64,000 bases of DNA from Oceanobacillus manasiensis. Lineage in GTDB: Bacteria; Bacillota; Bacilli; Bacillales; Amphibacillaceae. A program made the position numbers and the translations under genes. The stretch covers positions 62,001 through 126,000 of the forward strand of contig NZ_CCDL010000001.1 of the NCBI RefSeq assembly GCF_000724085.1, read 5' to 3'. How positions within the stretch are numbered: the first letter of the stretch is position 1; every line of letters starts with the position of its first letter. Under the pieces are notes generated by a model. The model was not told the DNA's origin. It saw only the letters and a program-made list of their open reading frames with translations, and searched no databases. This document shows, one piece after another, positions 18,657 to 27,134 of this stretch.

Positions 18657-19238
18657 ATGCGACATATTTACAGCACTCTTAGTACGTGGCTCATTATAAT
18701 TTTGTTCCTCGTATTGCTTTTTATATTATATAACCAACAAAACAGCAATTATGAAGATAAAGGCACAGATGCATCAATGCCAACAGATCTCCATCCTATC
18801 GTAGAAGAAAAGAAAAACAAGCTTATTGAGGAAGCTAAAGAAATAGATATAGATATTGTTATTACGGAAACGGTTCGGACTTTCGATGAACAGGCCGATT
18901 TATACGAACAAGGCCGAACAACAGAAGGAAACATCGTAACATATGCACAGGGTGGAGAATCTTATCACAACTATGGTTTAGCTATAGATTATGCTCTTTC
19001 CGATAAGAACGGGAACATTGTTTGGGATATTAACTATGATGGCAATGAAAATGGTGAAAGCGATTGGTTTGAAGTAGCAGATATTGCAAAAAAATTAGGG
19101 TTTGAGTGGGGGGGTGACTGGGAAAGTTTCAAGGATTATCCCCATCTTCAAATGACGTTCGGGCTTTCAATTAGAGACCTGCAAAATGGATTACGTCCAA
19201 AAGAAGATCTAGAAGTCGAGGAAGTAGACAATAAATGA
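18657..19238 (+). CDS. M15-family peptidoglycan peptidase, membrane-anchored
   Basis: A 193-residue protein with one N-terminal membrane helix (residues 10-26), placing the domain outside. The metal site shows His and Asp in YHNYGLAIDYAL and the last His in DYPHLQMTFG; TVRTFDEQADLYEQGRT is the usual substrate-side stretch. This is the CwlK/endolysin-like L-Ala-D-Glu or D-Ala-D-Ala peptidase branch. An unusual acidic tail (EDLEVEEVDNK) closes it. Its 3' end carries the -35 of the next gene's promoter. Confidence 0.85.
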   Translation: MRHIYSTLSTWLIIILFLVLLFILYNQQNSNYEDKGTDASMPTDLHPIVEEKKNKLIEEAKEIDIDIVITETVRTFDEQADLYEQGRTTEGNIVTYAQGGESYHNYGLAIDYALSDKNGNIVWDINYDGNENGESDWFEVADIAKKLGFEWGGDWESFKDYPHLQMTFGLSIRDLQNGLRPKEDLEVEEVDNK

Positions 19239-19253
19239 TAAGTTGACTATAAT
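19225..19253 (+). promoter_or_regulatory. Sigma-A promoter of the ring-cleaving dioxygenase gene
   Basis: TAGACA and a perfect TATAAT are 17 bases apart. The -35 lies inside the end of the upstream gene, and the predicted start point falls at the edge of the palindrome that follows. Confidence 0.7.
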
Positions 19254-19255
19254 AA

Positions 19256-19279
19256 AATTAGTTTGAATTCAAACTAATT
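19256..19279. promoter_or_regulatory. 24-bp perfect palindrome, likely MarR-type operator
   Basis: The half-site AATTAGTTTGAA is followed directly by its exact reverse complement. It sits on the predicted transcription start. The centre GAATTC and the spacing recall the MhqR box of B. subtilis (ATCTCGAATTCGAGAT), which controls mhqO-type genes. No marR gene is in the window. Confidence 0.7.
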
Positions 19280-19315
19280 TAAGAATACCTTATGAAATTA
19301 CGAGGAGGAAGGCTT

Positions 19316-20290
19316 ATGGAACTAAAAGGCATTCATCACGTCTCGGCCTTAACGGCAAACGCAAAGGACAACTATTCTTTTTATACAGAAATACTCGGTA
19401 TGCGTCTTGTTAAAAAGACAGTAAATCAAGATGACACATCCGTATATCATCTATTCTACGCAGACGAAGTGGGTAATCCTGGAACAGACTTGACGTTTTT
19501 TGAAATACCACGAGCAGGTACCACATATCCTGGTATTGGCAGCATTTCAGCAACTTCACTGCGTGTTAAAGATGATAAAGCTTTAGACTACTGGAAACAA
19601 CGTTTTACAGAGTATAAAGTAGATCATGATGAAATTAGCACAGTAAATAATCGAAGAATTATATCATTCCGGGATCCAGAAGGACAGCGTCTTAAGCTCG
19701 TCTCAGATGAAACAAACAATGGTGTAAAAGGTGGAACACCATGGAAAAAAGGTCCAGTCCCTGTTGAGCATGCTGTCATTGGACTTGGGCCAAGTCATCT
19801 TACAGTAAAAGAGCCAGGCCCTACTATTAAGGTGTTAACAGAGGTGCTTTCCTTTACGGAAACCGATCGTTATCCTTCCTCTATTTCTGGACAAGAGGAT
19901 ATACTGGTTTTTTCGACAGGAGAAGGTGGCACAGGGGCTGAGGTACATTTAGAAACTCGAACCGATCTTCCAAGGGAGCGACCTGGAAGAGGGAGTGTCC
20001 ATCATGTGGCATTCCGTGTAGAAGACGAATTGGAATTACAGGAGTGGAAAAAACGCCTGCAAGCAGCTAGACTGCCTAACTCCGGGTTGGTGGAGCGATA
20101 TTATTTTAAATCCCTTTATTTTAGAGAGCCTAATGGTATTCTATTTGAATTGGCTACAGATGGACCTGGCTTTACCACAGATGAAGATCCAGAGCATCTA
20201 GGTGAGTCACTTGCATTACCGCCATATTTTGAGCAAGACCGGGAACGTATTGAAGCTAAATTGAAGCCACTTCATACAAAAAGAGGCTAA
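19316..20290 (+). CDS. Ring-cleaving dioxygenase, MhqA/MhqO family
   Basis: A 324-residue protein with two VOC (glyoxalase/dioxygenase) modules. The first begins GIHHVSALTANAKDN; the second has GPSHLTV, GSVHHVAFRV and LYFREPNGILFELATDGPGF, giving His/His/Glu metal ligands. The family degrades or detoxifies quinones and hydroquinones. The ATG at 19316 follows GGAGGAAGG. The upstream palindrome fits control by an MhqR-like repressor that senses quinones. Confidence 0.88.
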   Translation: MELKGIHHVSALTANAKDNYSFYTEILGMRLVKKTVNQDDTSVYHLFYADEVGNPGTDLTFFEIPRAGTTYPGIGSISATSLRVKDDKALDYWKQRFTEYKVDHDEISTVNNRRIISFRDPEGQRLKLVSDETNNGVKGGTPWKKGPVPVEHAVIGLGPSHLTVKEPGPTIKVLTEVLSFTETDRYPSSISGQEDILVFSTGEGGTGAEVHLETRTDLPRERPGRGSVHHVAFRVEDELELQEWKKRLQAARLPNSGLVERYYFKSLYFREPNGILFELATDGPGFTTDEDPEHLGESLALPPYFEQDRERIEAKLKPLHTKRG

Positions 20291-20318
20291 GCTAACTATA
20301 CTAGTCCTGTAAAACCAT

Positions 20319-20350
20319 AAAAAAGTCGAGCAATCCCGCTCGACTTTTTT
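20319..20350. terminator. Bidirectional terminator
   Basis: A stem AAAAAGTCGAGC/GCTCGACTTTTT with a 6-base loop separates the convergent dioxygenase and Gfo/Idh genes. Confidence 0.9.
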
Positions 20351-20364
20351 CAATCCAAATTTTA

Positions 20365-21354
20365 TTACTCTCCTGGAAATAGAAGATCATGTTGCTGCCT
20401 TGCTTTTGCCGTCCACTTCGCAACCCATCTACTACGTTCTAGAAATGCCTCATATTTTTGATGGTTTTGTTCTTTCACCATTTTAACGAAAGCCTGAGCT
20501 TCATAGATCATGTCTAATTGTTCCTGTTTTTCAGCTAATTCTGTTGTTTCTTTTGTTTTTCTATCATAAAAGGATAGCTGTTCAATTGGGGCAACGTGGT
20601 CCATTCTTAAAGCTCCATCTTCCCCATGGATTTCAGATGGTATCGTCCCTTGCGCTACTTTTGAACATAGAATGGTTACAATAAAATCATTATAGGTTAG
20701 TACAAGGGTGCCGCTTCCATCTACCCCGTTCGATAACAGGACAGGAGAATAGTTAATATCCTCCGGCTCGCCAAACAAGTCTAGCGCCATACTCAGTGGA
20801 TAGACTCCCAAATCCATTAATGCGCCCCCAGCAAACTCCTTGGAAAATACATTGGGCTCTTTCCCATCTTTAAAAGCATCATATTTGGAAGAATATTGTA
20901 CATATTGAAGCATCACACTGCGTACTTGGCCAAGTTGGGGCAGGTGATCTTTCAATTTCATATAGTTAGGTGAAAAAAGATGACGGAACCCTTCAAATAC
21001 AAAGACACCCTTTTTCTTTGCTGTTTCTTGTACATGTTTCCACTGTGACTCGTTTAAGACCATTGGTTTTTCGCAGAAAACATGTTTTTCATTCTCTATA
21101 CACATGATCATATGTTCATAATGCATTAAATTTGGTGAAGCGATGTAAATAAATTCGGATTCTTTATCCTCAAGCATTGCTTCTAGATTAGAAAACCATT
21201 GTTTTGCTCCGTTTTTCTCCGCAAACGTTTTAGCCTTCTCTTCTGTTCTAGAGTAAACTGCATGCAGCTCAGCCGCCCCTGATTTTTTTGCAGCCGCTAT
21301 AAATGCTTCTGTTATCCAGCTTGTACCTATTGTTGAAAACTTCATTTCTATCAT
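20365..21354 (-). CDS. Gfo/Idh/MocA-family oxidoreductase
   Basis: A 329-residue NAD(P)-dependent dehydrogenase. The Rossmann part begins KFSTIGTSWITEAFI (a less regular glycine motif), with YIASPNLMHYEHM and the hallmark HVFCEKPMVL (Glu-Lys-Pro near residue 96). The C-terminal sheet domain has GGALMDLGVYPLSMALDLFG. The substrate, likely a sugar or polyol, cannot be predicted. The ATG at 21354 overlaps the stop of the small upstream gene as ATGA, which supports this start over the ATG three codons on. Confidence 0.87.
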   Translation of the reverse strand: MIEMKFSTIGTSWITEAFIAAAKKSGAAELHAVYSRTEEKAKTFAEKNGAKQWFSNLEAMLEDKESEFIYIASPNLMHYEHMIMCIENEKHVFCEKPMVLNESQWKHVQETAKKKGVFVFEGFRHLFSPNYMKLKDHLPQLGQVRSVMLQYVQYSSKYDAFKDGKEPNVFSKEFAGGALMDLGVYPLSMALDLFGEPEDINYSPVLLSNGVDGSGTLVLTYNDFIVTILCSKVAQGTIPSEIHGEDGALRMDHVAPIEQLSFYDRKTKETTELAEKQEQLDMIYEAQAFVKMVKEQNHQKYEAFLERSRWVAKWTAKARQQHDLLFPGE

Positions 21355-21527
21355 TTCTCCTCTTCTTCAATTTCCTCCTGGTTGTCATCTTCGGTGCTAT
21401 TCTCACCAGGTAATGGATCAACTTCATGTTTGTATGCATACCCTTTTGAAATGGTAAACAGTGATAAAAGCAACACAATTGCCACTACAACGACCATCAC
21501 AATAATAACAATAGTATAAGTAGACAA
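21351..21527 (-). CDS. YtzI-like small membrane protein
   Basis: A 58-residue protein, too short for most gene finders and using TTG at 21527, 7 bases after GGGGG. It has one strongly hydrophobic helix (residues 5-25) followed by TISKGYAYKHEVDPLPG, which matches the YtzI pattern as I recall it, and an acidic tail (EEIEEEEK). Its stop overlaps the start of the oxidoreductase gene as ATGA, and it starts 15 bases after the panE-like stop, so all three genes form one operon. Function unknown. Confidence 0.75.
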   Translation of the reverse strand: MSTYTIVIIVMVVVVAIVLLLSLFTISKGYAYKHEVDPLPGENSTEDDNQEEIEEEEK

Positions 21528-21542
21528 ACTGTTTCCCCCATT

Positions 21543-22457
21543 CTAGGTCTTGTCAACTGGCTTTATGATACCATAGATGGTCTTTGTATATGGCAGATTT
21601 ACTTCTGCCTTTTCAGCCAGCCTGATCGCTCCCCCATGTAGATGGTCTAACTCGAGCTGCAGCCCTTTTCTTCTATCTTGGTGCATGGAGGAGGTCGCCT
21701 CAGCCTCTAGTGTGAGTAATTTCTTTTTTGCCCCTTCAATATGCTCATTTTTCAGTTCTGCTCCATACGCATTTGCTAGCTGCTTCATTTCCTTCAACAA
21801 TTCTTTAGCAATTTGAAACGTTTCCGGATGCTTTCTTATTTCTCCAATAGCAAGATTCGTAGCTGTAGTAATACCAGAAAAAGCGTTTATAAATGAATAT
21901 TTTTTCCACATTTCCTGTAGGATATTCTCGGTTAGTGTAGCATGGAAGTTCGCTTTGTCAAAAAGGGCTTTCAGCTTTTCGCATACTTCTCTTTGCTCAG
22001 GATATAACGGTCCAAAAATGAGGTCATGAAAGTCACTTGAATGTATGACATGCCCCTTGTTATCGAGTGTCGCAATAATAAAAGACAAGCCCCCGAGTAT
22101 AGCTTCCTTGCCTAAATGCTGTTGCAGAAGTTCGATATGTTCTATCCCATTTAAAACAGGAAGCACATAAGCCCCTTTTTCTGAAAGAACTTTTAGCGGA
22201 TCAAGAATTCCATCTAAGTGATACCCTTTCACGCCTGCTAACACAAGGTCTGCCTCAGGAATGCTTGATACATCTGTCGTAATATTTGGTTGCTTAATAG
22301 TGTAGTCACCTTGTTTACTCGAAATGTGCAATCCTTGCTCTTTTAATTGGGCTGCTCTTTTTTCCCGTACCAGAAATGTTACTTCTGCACCTGTTTCATG
22401 TAAGCGAGCTCCAAAATATCCACCCAATGCTCCTGCTCCCGCTATCACAACTTTCAT
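21543..22457 (-). CDS. 2-dehydropantoate 2-reductase family protein
   Basis: A 304-residue NADPH-dependent reductase of the PanE/ApbA type. The Rossmann motif is VVIAGAGALGGYFGARL; VKGYHLDGIL and VLPVLNGIEHIELL carry the usual catalytic Lys/Asn regions, and the C-terminal domain has EMWKKYSFINAFSG. PanE reduces ketopantoate in pantothenate synthesis, but Bacillaceae often carry several paralogues, so the exact role is open. It is the first gene of a three-gene operon. Confidence 0.85.
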   Translation of the reverse strand: MKVVIAGAGALGGYFGARLHETGAEVTFLVREKRAAQLKEQGLHISSKQGDYTIKQPNITTDVSSIPEADLVLAGVKGYHLDGILDPLKVLSEKGAYVLPVLNGIEHIELLQQHLGKEAILGGLSFIIATLDNKGHVIHSSDFHDLIFGPLYPEQREVCEKLKALFDKANFHATLTENILQEMWKKYSFINAFSGITTATNLAIGEIRKHPETFQIAKELLKEMKQLANAYGAELKNEHIEGAKKKLLTLEAEATSSMHQDRRKGLQLELDHLHGGAIRLAEKAEVNLPYTKTIYGIIKPVDKT

Positions 22458-22886
22458 ACGTATGCCCCCTTTGTTTAACTCTTGTTCAACTCTTTCTATC
22501 GTACCTTGTCCTTATCTGTGTTGTCTATAATAGCATTTTAAAACAATGCCTTCATTTCCAACCAAATGTTGGGAAAATCAAAGCATATGGAACAATACTC
22601 AAGTATATTTTTATCTCTGACGCTCTAACTCACCTATTCGCAATCTACGCCAGTTAATTATAAATAATCAAAATATACTGGGTTTGAAACGTTTTTGTAA
22701 TACCTTTAACATAATTATATAAGTGCTTTTCATTAAGTTAGCCGATTCTCGGTAATTTTTTTTACATATAAGGGATGATTTTTTTCCTAGGAACAAAGTC
22801 ATGTATTGAATGATTACCTTGTAAATGTAGCTTGATGAAAGAAAAGCATGTTTGGAAAATAAAAATTAGGAGGTCAATAGAAACAT
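22458..22886. other. Intergenic region between panE-like gene and ehuB
   Basis: This 429-base stretch holds no reading frame that I can support. A weak sigma-A type promoter toward ehuB (TTGTAA, 17 bases, TATAAG at 22695-22723) and a small inverted repeat around AGCCGATTCTCGGT are all that I see. The long AT-rich leader may hold an osmotic control site, but no motif is recognisable. Confidence 0.4.
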
Positions 22887-23789
22887 ATGAAGAAAATTAT
22901 ACTTACTAGTTTATTAGGTTTAATATTAATCGCTCTGGCTGCCTGTGGCTCAGATGATGAAGGCGCAAGTAGTGATGGTGGCGACAGCGATAGTAATGGC
23001 GGAAAACTGGAAGAATTACAAGAAGCAGGAACGGTTACAATCGGTTTCGCTAATGAAGAACCATACGCCTATGAAGAAGATGATGAACTAAAAGGGGCAG
23101 CGGTAGATATTGCAGAAGCTGTATTTGCTGAGCTAGGTATTGATAACATGGAATCACAGCTTGCTAACTTTAGTTCACTCATTCCTGGTTTGCAAGCAAA
23201 TCAATTTGATGTTGTGACAGCAGGAATGGCTATTACACCGGAACGTTGTGAACAAGCGGCATTTGGTGAACCAGAAATGGTGTATGGTGAAGGCCTTGTC
23301 GTACAGGCTGGAAATCCTATGAATATCCAAAGCTACCAGGATATTGCTGACAACCCTGACATCCGGGTATCCGTAATGTCTGGTGCAACAGAAGTGGGCT
23401 ATCTTGATAGTGTTGGAGTTAGCGATGATCAAATCACAACTGCCGATGATATCCCAGCAACCTTCTCGGCCATTCAGTCAGATAGAGCAGATGTAACTAC
23501 TGCTACTGAAATGACCCTTCGCATGGCAGTGGAAACTGCCGGGGATGACCTTGAGTTTGTTGATAATTTCGAGCAACCTGATATCGAAGGAGTACCAAGC
23601 TATGGTGCTGCTGCATTTTCTAAGGATAATACGGATTTGAGAGATGCATATAATGAGAAGTTAGAAGAATTGAAAGAAGATGGAACTGTAGCCGAGTTGC
23701 TTGAAGCGAATGGATTCGATCCAGAAAGCAATATGGCTGAAGCAGGAGAAATCACAACCGAATCAGTTTGCAGTGGAGAAAACTACTAA
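22887..23789 (+). CDS. ehuB: Ectoine/hydroxyectoine ABC importer, lipoprotein binding subunit
   Basis: A 300-residue family 3 binding lipoprotein with lipobox LAAC at Cys20 and an acidic glycine/serine linker. The stretch VTIGFANEEPYAYEEDDELKG, then SSLIPGLQANQFDVVTAGM (given in part) and ITPERCEQAAFGEP, follows the EhuB pattern, which differs from ordinary amino-acid binders. It would capture ectoine outside the cell for osmoprotection or as a nutrient. It is first in ehuBCDA; an internal terminator sits right after it. Confidence 0.8.
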   Translation: MKKIILTSLLGLILIALAACGSDDEGASSDGGDSDSNGGKLEELQEAGTVTIGFANEEPYAYEEDDELKGAAVDIAEAVFAELGIDNMESQLANFSSLIPGLQANQFDVVTAGMAITPERCEQAAFGEPEMVYGEGLVVQAGNPMNIQSYQDIADNPDIRVSVMSGATEVGYLDSVGVSDDQITTADDIPATFSAIQSDRADVTTATEMTLRMAVETAGDDLEFVDNFEQPDIEGVPSYGAAAFSKDNTDLRDAYNEKLEELKEDGTVAELLEANGFDPESNMAEAGEITTESVCSGENY

Positions 23790-23870
23790 ATGTTAACACA
23801 CGATAAGAAGTGCGTGATTCAATAAAAAGAATACACAAAGCGTTTAAACATCTTCTAGATGAAGAGACTC

Positions 23871-23915
23871 CATAGGGTCTTCCTCCCACCCAAGGGAGGC
23901 AGGTCCTATGTTTTT
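23871..23915 (+). terminator. Internal terminator between ehuB and ehuC
   Basis: Nested arms CATAGG...CCTATG and CCTCCC...GGGAGG are followed by TTTTT. It is positioned to lower read-through into ehuCDA, so that more binding protein than permease is made. Confidence 0.8.
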
Positions 23916-23948
23916 CTGTGTTGAATCTTATGAAAAGGAGTGATTCCA

Positions 23949-24608
23949 ATTAGTGTATTTACAGAAATATTTCCTTACCTTATGCGGGGAATTAATATAA
24001 CTATTTCTGTCCTGATCGCCTCAGCCATTTTAGGTTATTTGATGGCATTTGTCGCTGGGCTTTGTCGTCTATCTTCTAATATCATTATTCGAAAGGCTAC
24101 TGGGTTTTATATCGAAGTTTTCCGTGGCACCTCTCTAATTGTTCAATTATTTTGGCTTTACTATGCTGTCCCCATGCTTTTTGACATCCAGCTCGGCAGC
24201 AACTGGCTTGTCGGGGTTATTGCCATTGCCCTGAATTACGGTGCTTATATGTCGGAAATTGTAAGAGGGTCTATTCTTGCTGTAGCCAAGGGGCAGACTG
24301 AAGCAGCAACAGCACTCAACATGTCAAGCTTTCAGCGTATGCGACTCATTATTTTGCCACAGGCGGTGCGCATGATGCTACCAGAATTCGGAAATTATTT
24401 AATTCAAATGCTAAAAGCAACTTCCTTGGTGTACTTAATAGGTATGAATGATATTTTATACTATGGAAACATCCTTCGAAGTAATGACCTATCGCAAGCT
24501 CCTACCGTGTACTTACTTCTATTGGTCTTCTACTTTATTCTAGCACTGCCGATTATCTGGCTAACGCGCAAAGCAGAAGTGATTTCCAAGAAAGGAGTGG
24601 CTAGCTAA
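23949..24608 (+). CDS. ehuC: Ectoine/hydroxyectoine ABC importer, permease EhuC
   Basis: A ~219-residue HisM-type permease with five hydrophobic segments and the EAA loop GQTEAATALNMSSFQRMRLI. The start is unusual. The ribosome site AAAAGGAG (23933-23940) is 8 bases before an ATT codon (23949), giving I/M-SVFTEIFPYL. The in-frame GTG at 23940 lies inside the ribosome site and has none of its own, and the next ATG is 33 bases further. An AUU start, as in infC, is therefore most likely. It overlaps ehuD by one base. Confidence 0.8.
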   Translation: MSVFTEIFPYLMRGINITISVLIASAILGYLMAFVAGLCRLSSNIIIRKATGFYIEVFRGTSLIVQLFWLYYAVPMLFDIQLGSNWLVGVIAIALNYGAYMSEIVRGSILAVAKGQTEAATALNMSSFQRMRLIILPQAVRMMLPEFGNYLIQMLKATSLVYLIGMNDILYYGNILRSNDLSQAPTVYLLLLVFYFILALPIIWLTRKAEVISKKGVAS

Positions 24609-25318
24609 TGGATAATTGGAGTTGGGAAATATTTTGGGATGCCTTCCCTGTTGTACTTGAAGGCTTAGGTATTACAGTTGGATTAACATTCGCTTGCTAT
24701 TTATTCGCACTAATATTCGGTTTTGTCTGGACCTTTCTGCGAAGGATACCATTTAAACCATTGAATTGGATCGTGACATGGGTAATGGAATTTATTCGTT
24801 CTACCCCTCCATTGGTACAGTTATTCTTTATTTACTTTGCGTGGCCTATGGTCCCCGTCGTTGGGATGACCCTGTCGCCATTTGCAAGTGCTGTACTCGG
24901 CCTTGGACTTCACTTCAGCACCTATATCGGAGAAGTATACCGATCCGGAATTGAAGGAGTCGAGAAAGGACAATGGGAAGCTTCACGAGCTCTAAATTTC
25001 TCTACCAGCCAAAAGTGGTTAAAGGTTATACTGCCACAAGCAATCCCTCCAACCATTCCAATGCTTGGAAATTACTTGATTATTATGTTTAAAGAGGTGC
25101 CACTTGCTTCTACTATTGGTGTAGTAGGAATCTTGCATATGGCAAACAGTTATGGTGCACAGTATTGGGCATATTTGGAGCCTTTAACAATTGTTGCGAT
25201 TTTATTCTTAGTTTTAAGCTATCCTTCTGCTATTCTTATAAGTAAGCTGGAGAAAAGAATGAATCGACGGTTTAATAAAAATGAGGCATTAAATAGTAGC
25301 AAAGGAGCGACAACTTAA
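24608..25318 (+). CDS. ehuD: Ectoine/hydroxyectoine ABC importer, permease EhuD
   Basis: A 236-residue permease, the partner of EhuC. About five membrane segments; FIRSTPPLVQLFFIYFAWP and the EAA loop EKGQWEASRALNFSTSQKW are visible. Its ATG shares one base with the ehuC stop (TAATG), after AAAGGAG, and its stop shares one base with the ehuA start. The two different permeases would form a heterodimer over two EhuA subunits. Confidence 0.85.
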   Translation: MDNWSWEIFWDAFPVVLEGLGITVGLTFACYLFALIFGFVWTFLRRIPFKPLNWIVTWVMEFIRSTPPLVQLFFIYFAWPMVPVVGMTLSPFASAVLGLGLHFSTYIGEVYRSGIEGVEKGQWEASRALNFSTSQKWLKVILPQAIPPTIPMLGNYLIIMFKEVPLASTIGVVGILHMANSYGAQYWAYLEPLTIVAILFLVLSYPSAILISKLEKRMNRRFNKNEALNSSKGATT

Positions 25319-26088
25319 TGACAGAGCCTATTGTAACATTTCAAAACATCCATAAATCCTTTGGGGATGTAGAAGTATTAAAAGGAATTAACCTGGATAT
25401 TAAACCTGCTGAAAAAGTGGCGATTATAGGGCCAAGTGGTTCAGGAAAAACCACAATTATCCGACTGCTAATGACTTTAGAAAAGCCAACTTCCGGTGAT
25501 ATCATCGTTGATGGGAAAAATCTTTGGAAGATGGATAAGAACGGAAAACTCGTTGACGCGAATGAAAAGCATTTACGTCAAGTTCGCGGGGATATCGGGA
25601 TGGTTTTTCAGCATTTTAACCTTTTTCCACATATGACTATTTTGGAAAACTGTATGACAGCTCCAATCCATGTGAAAAGCGAAGACAAAAAAACTGCGAA
25701 ACAGCGCTCCATTGAGATGCTTGAAAAGGTAGGACTTGGAGATAAGCTAGATAATTATCCAAGCCAGCTTTCAGGAGGTCAAAAACAGCGTGTTGCTATG
25801 GCACGTGCCTTGGTTATGCGTCCAAAGGTCATGTTGTTTGATGAAGTCACCTCTGCATTAGACCCTGAGCTTGTCGGAGAAGTTCTAGAAGTAATCCGTG
25901 ATATTGCAAAAGAAGGAGAAATGGCAATGATTCTCGTTACCCATGAGATGGATTTCGCCCTAGATGTTGCGGATAAGGTCTTGTTCCTAGATGAAGGTGT
26001 TATAGCAGAACAAGGAACGGCAAGCGAAGTTATTGAGCATTCTAAGAACGAACGACTACAAAGCTTCCTCAAGCGCTTTAGAGCATAG
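25318..26088 (+). CDS. ehuA: Ectoine/hydroxyectoine ABC importer, ATP-binding subunit
   Basis: A 256-residue ATPase: Walker A GPSGSGKTT, MVFQHFNLFPHMTI, signature LSGGQKQR, Walker B VMLFDEVTSALD and switch VTHEMDF. The Walker B has Val after Asp-Glu where most relatives have Pro; this is mild but visible. EhuA proteins carry an insertion after the first strand, here KNLWKMDKNGKLVDANEKHL, which supports the assignment. Last gene of the operon. Confidence 0.87.
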   Translation: MTEPIVTFQNIHKSFGDVEVLKGINLDIKPAEKVAIIGPSGSGKTTIIRLLMTLEKPTSGDIIVDGKNLWKMDKNGKLVDANEKHLRQVRGDIGMVFQHFNLFPHMTILENCMTAPIHVKSEDKKTAKQRSIEMLEKVGLGDKLDNYPSQLSGGQKQRVAMARALVMRPKVMLFDEVTSALDPELVGEVLEVIRDIAKEGEMAMILVTHEMDFALDVADKVLFLDEGVIAEQGTASEVIEHSKNERLQSFLKRFRA

Positions 26089-26101
26089 TTAGGTAAAACA
26101 A

Positions 26102-26144
26102 TAAAAGCTTTGGAAACTGCCAAAATGGCGTTCCAAAGCTTTTT
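26102..26144. terminator. Terminator after ehuA, convergent with murB
   Basis: AAAAGCTTTGGAA pairs with TTCCAAAGCTTTT, followed by a T run; A-rich on the other flank, so probably used by both strands. Confidence 0.88.
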
Positions 26145-26164
26145 CATTTTAGTTACCTTGTAAA

Positions 26165-27079
26165 CTAGACATCTTCCCCAATAATTTTAACTTCACGTTC
26201 TAGCTTCACGCCAAATTTTTCGTCGACTGTTTCCTGCACATGATGGATTAAGGCGATATATTCACTTGCAGTTGCCCCGTCTTTATTTACAATAAAACCA
26301 GCATGTTTAAGGGATACCTGAGCCCCTCCAATTTGTTTTCCTTGTAGCTCGCTATCTTGAATCAGCTTTCCTGCAAAATAGCCAGGTGGACGTTTGAACA
26401 CACTTCCACAAGAAGGATATTCCAAAGGTTGCTTGGATTCTCGTTTAAATGTCAAATCATCCATGACTTCTTTAATTTTTTCATACTCAGCAGGTTGAAG
26501 TGCAAAGGTTGCTTCTAGAACAATGTATCTTTTTTCTGGGATGTTACTTGTACGGTAATCCATATCCAATTCCTCTACTGAAAGTGTTAGGAGATTACCT
26601 TCTGGGTCTACTACCTTTGTACTGACAAGAACATCTTTTATTTCTCCGCCGTATGCTCCAGCGTTCATAAATAATGCTCCGCCAACAGACCCTGGTATAC
26701 CACAGGCGAATTCTAGACCACCAAGCCGACGCTCCAGTGCTTCTCTGGACACATCAATAATTCTGGCACCACTACCTGCAACAATGGTATTTGAATTTGT
26801 TTGGATTGTGGAAAGCTTTTTTAAATTCATGACAATCCCACGGATCCCGCCATCTTTTACAATTAGGTTGGAGCCATTTCCTAGCAAGGTAAAAGCTACC
26901 CTTTCACTGTTAGCCAGCTTTACGATAGCCTGTACTTCTTCATATGTCTCTGGTGTAACAAGAATATCTGCTTTTCCACCGAGTCGCGTGTACGTATGGT
27001 TACTTAACATTTCATCTACCATTACATTTTGCTTGCTTGTTATTCCTATTAGCTTTTCATATATGGGATGATGATTCAT
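26165..27079 (-). CDS. murB: UDP-N-acetylenolpyruvoylglucosamine reductase MurB
   Basis: A 304-residue FAD enzyme of peptidoglycan precursor synthesis, type II form. FAD-binding is marked by GNGSNLIVKDGGIRG and CGIPGSVGGALFMNAGAYGG (given in part); the catalytic Ser is in YPSCGSVFKRP and the C-terminal Glu region is EREVKIIGE. The ATG at 27079 follows AAAGGA. A 50-residue longer frame would overlap the neighbouring hydrolase gene and is rejected. Confidence 0.95.
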   Translation of the reverse strand: MNHHPIYEKLIGITSKQNVMVDEMLSNHTYTRLGGKADILVTPETYEEVQAIVKLANSERVAFTLLGNGSNLIVKDGGIRGIVMNLKKLSTIQTNSNTIVAGSGARIIDVSREALERRLGGLEFACGIPGSVGGALFMNAGAYGGEIKDVLVSTKVVDPEGNLLTLSVEELDMDYRTSNIPEKRYIVLEATFALQPAEYEKIKEVMDDLTFKRESKQPLEYPSCGSVFKRPPGYFAGKLIQDSELQGKQIGGAQVSLKHAGFIVNKDGATASEYIALIHHVQETVDEKFGVKLEREVKIIGEDV

Positions 27080-27134
27080 CTGTATCATTCCTTTGAAGTT
27101 ATTCCGCATGCCGTAGCACCTATTACATTTTAAT

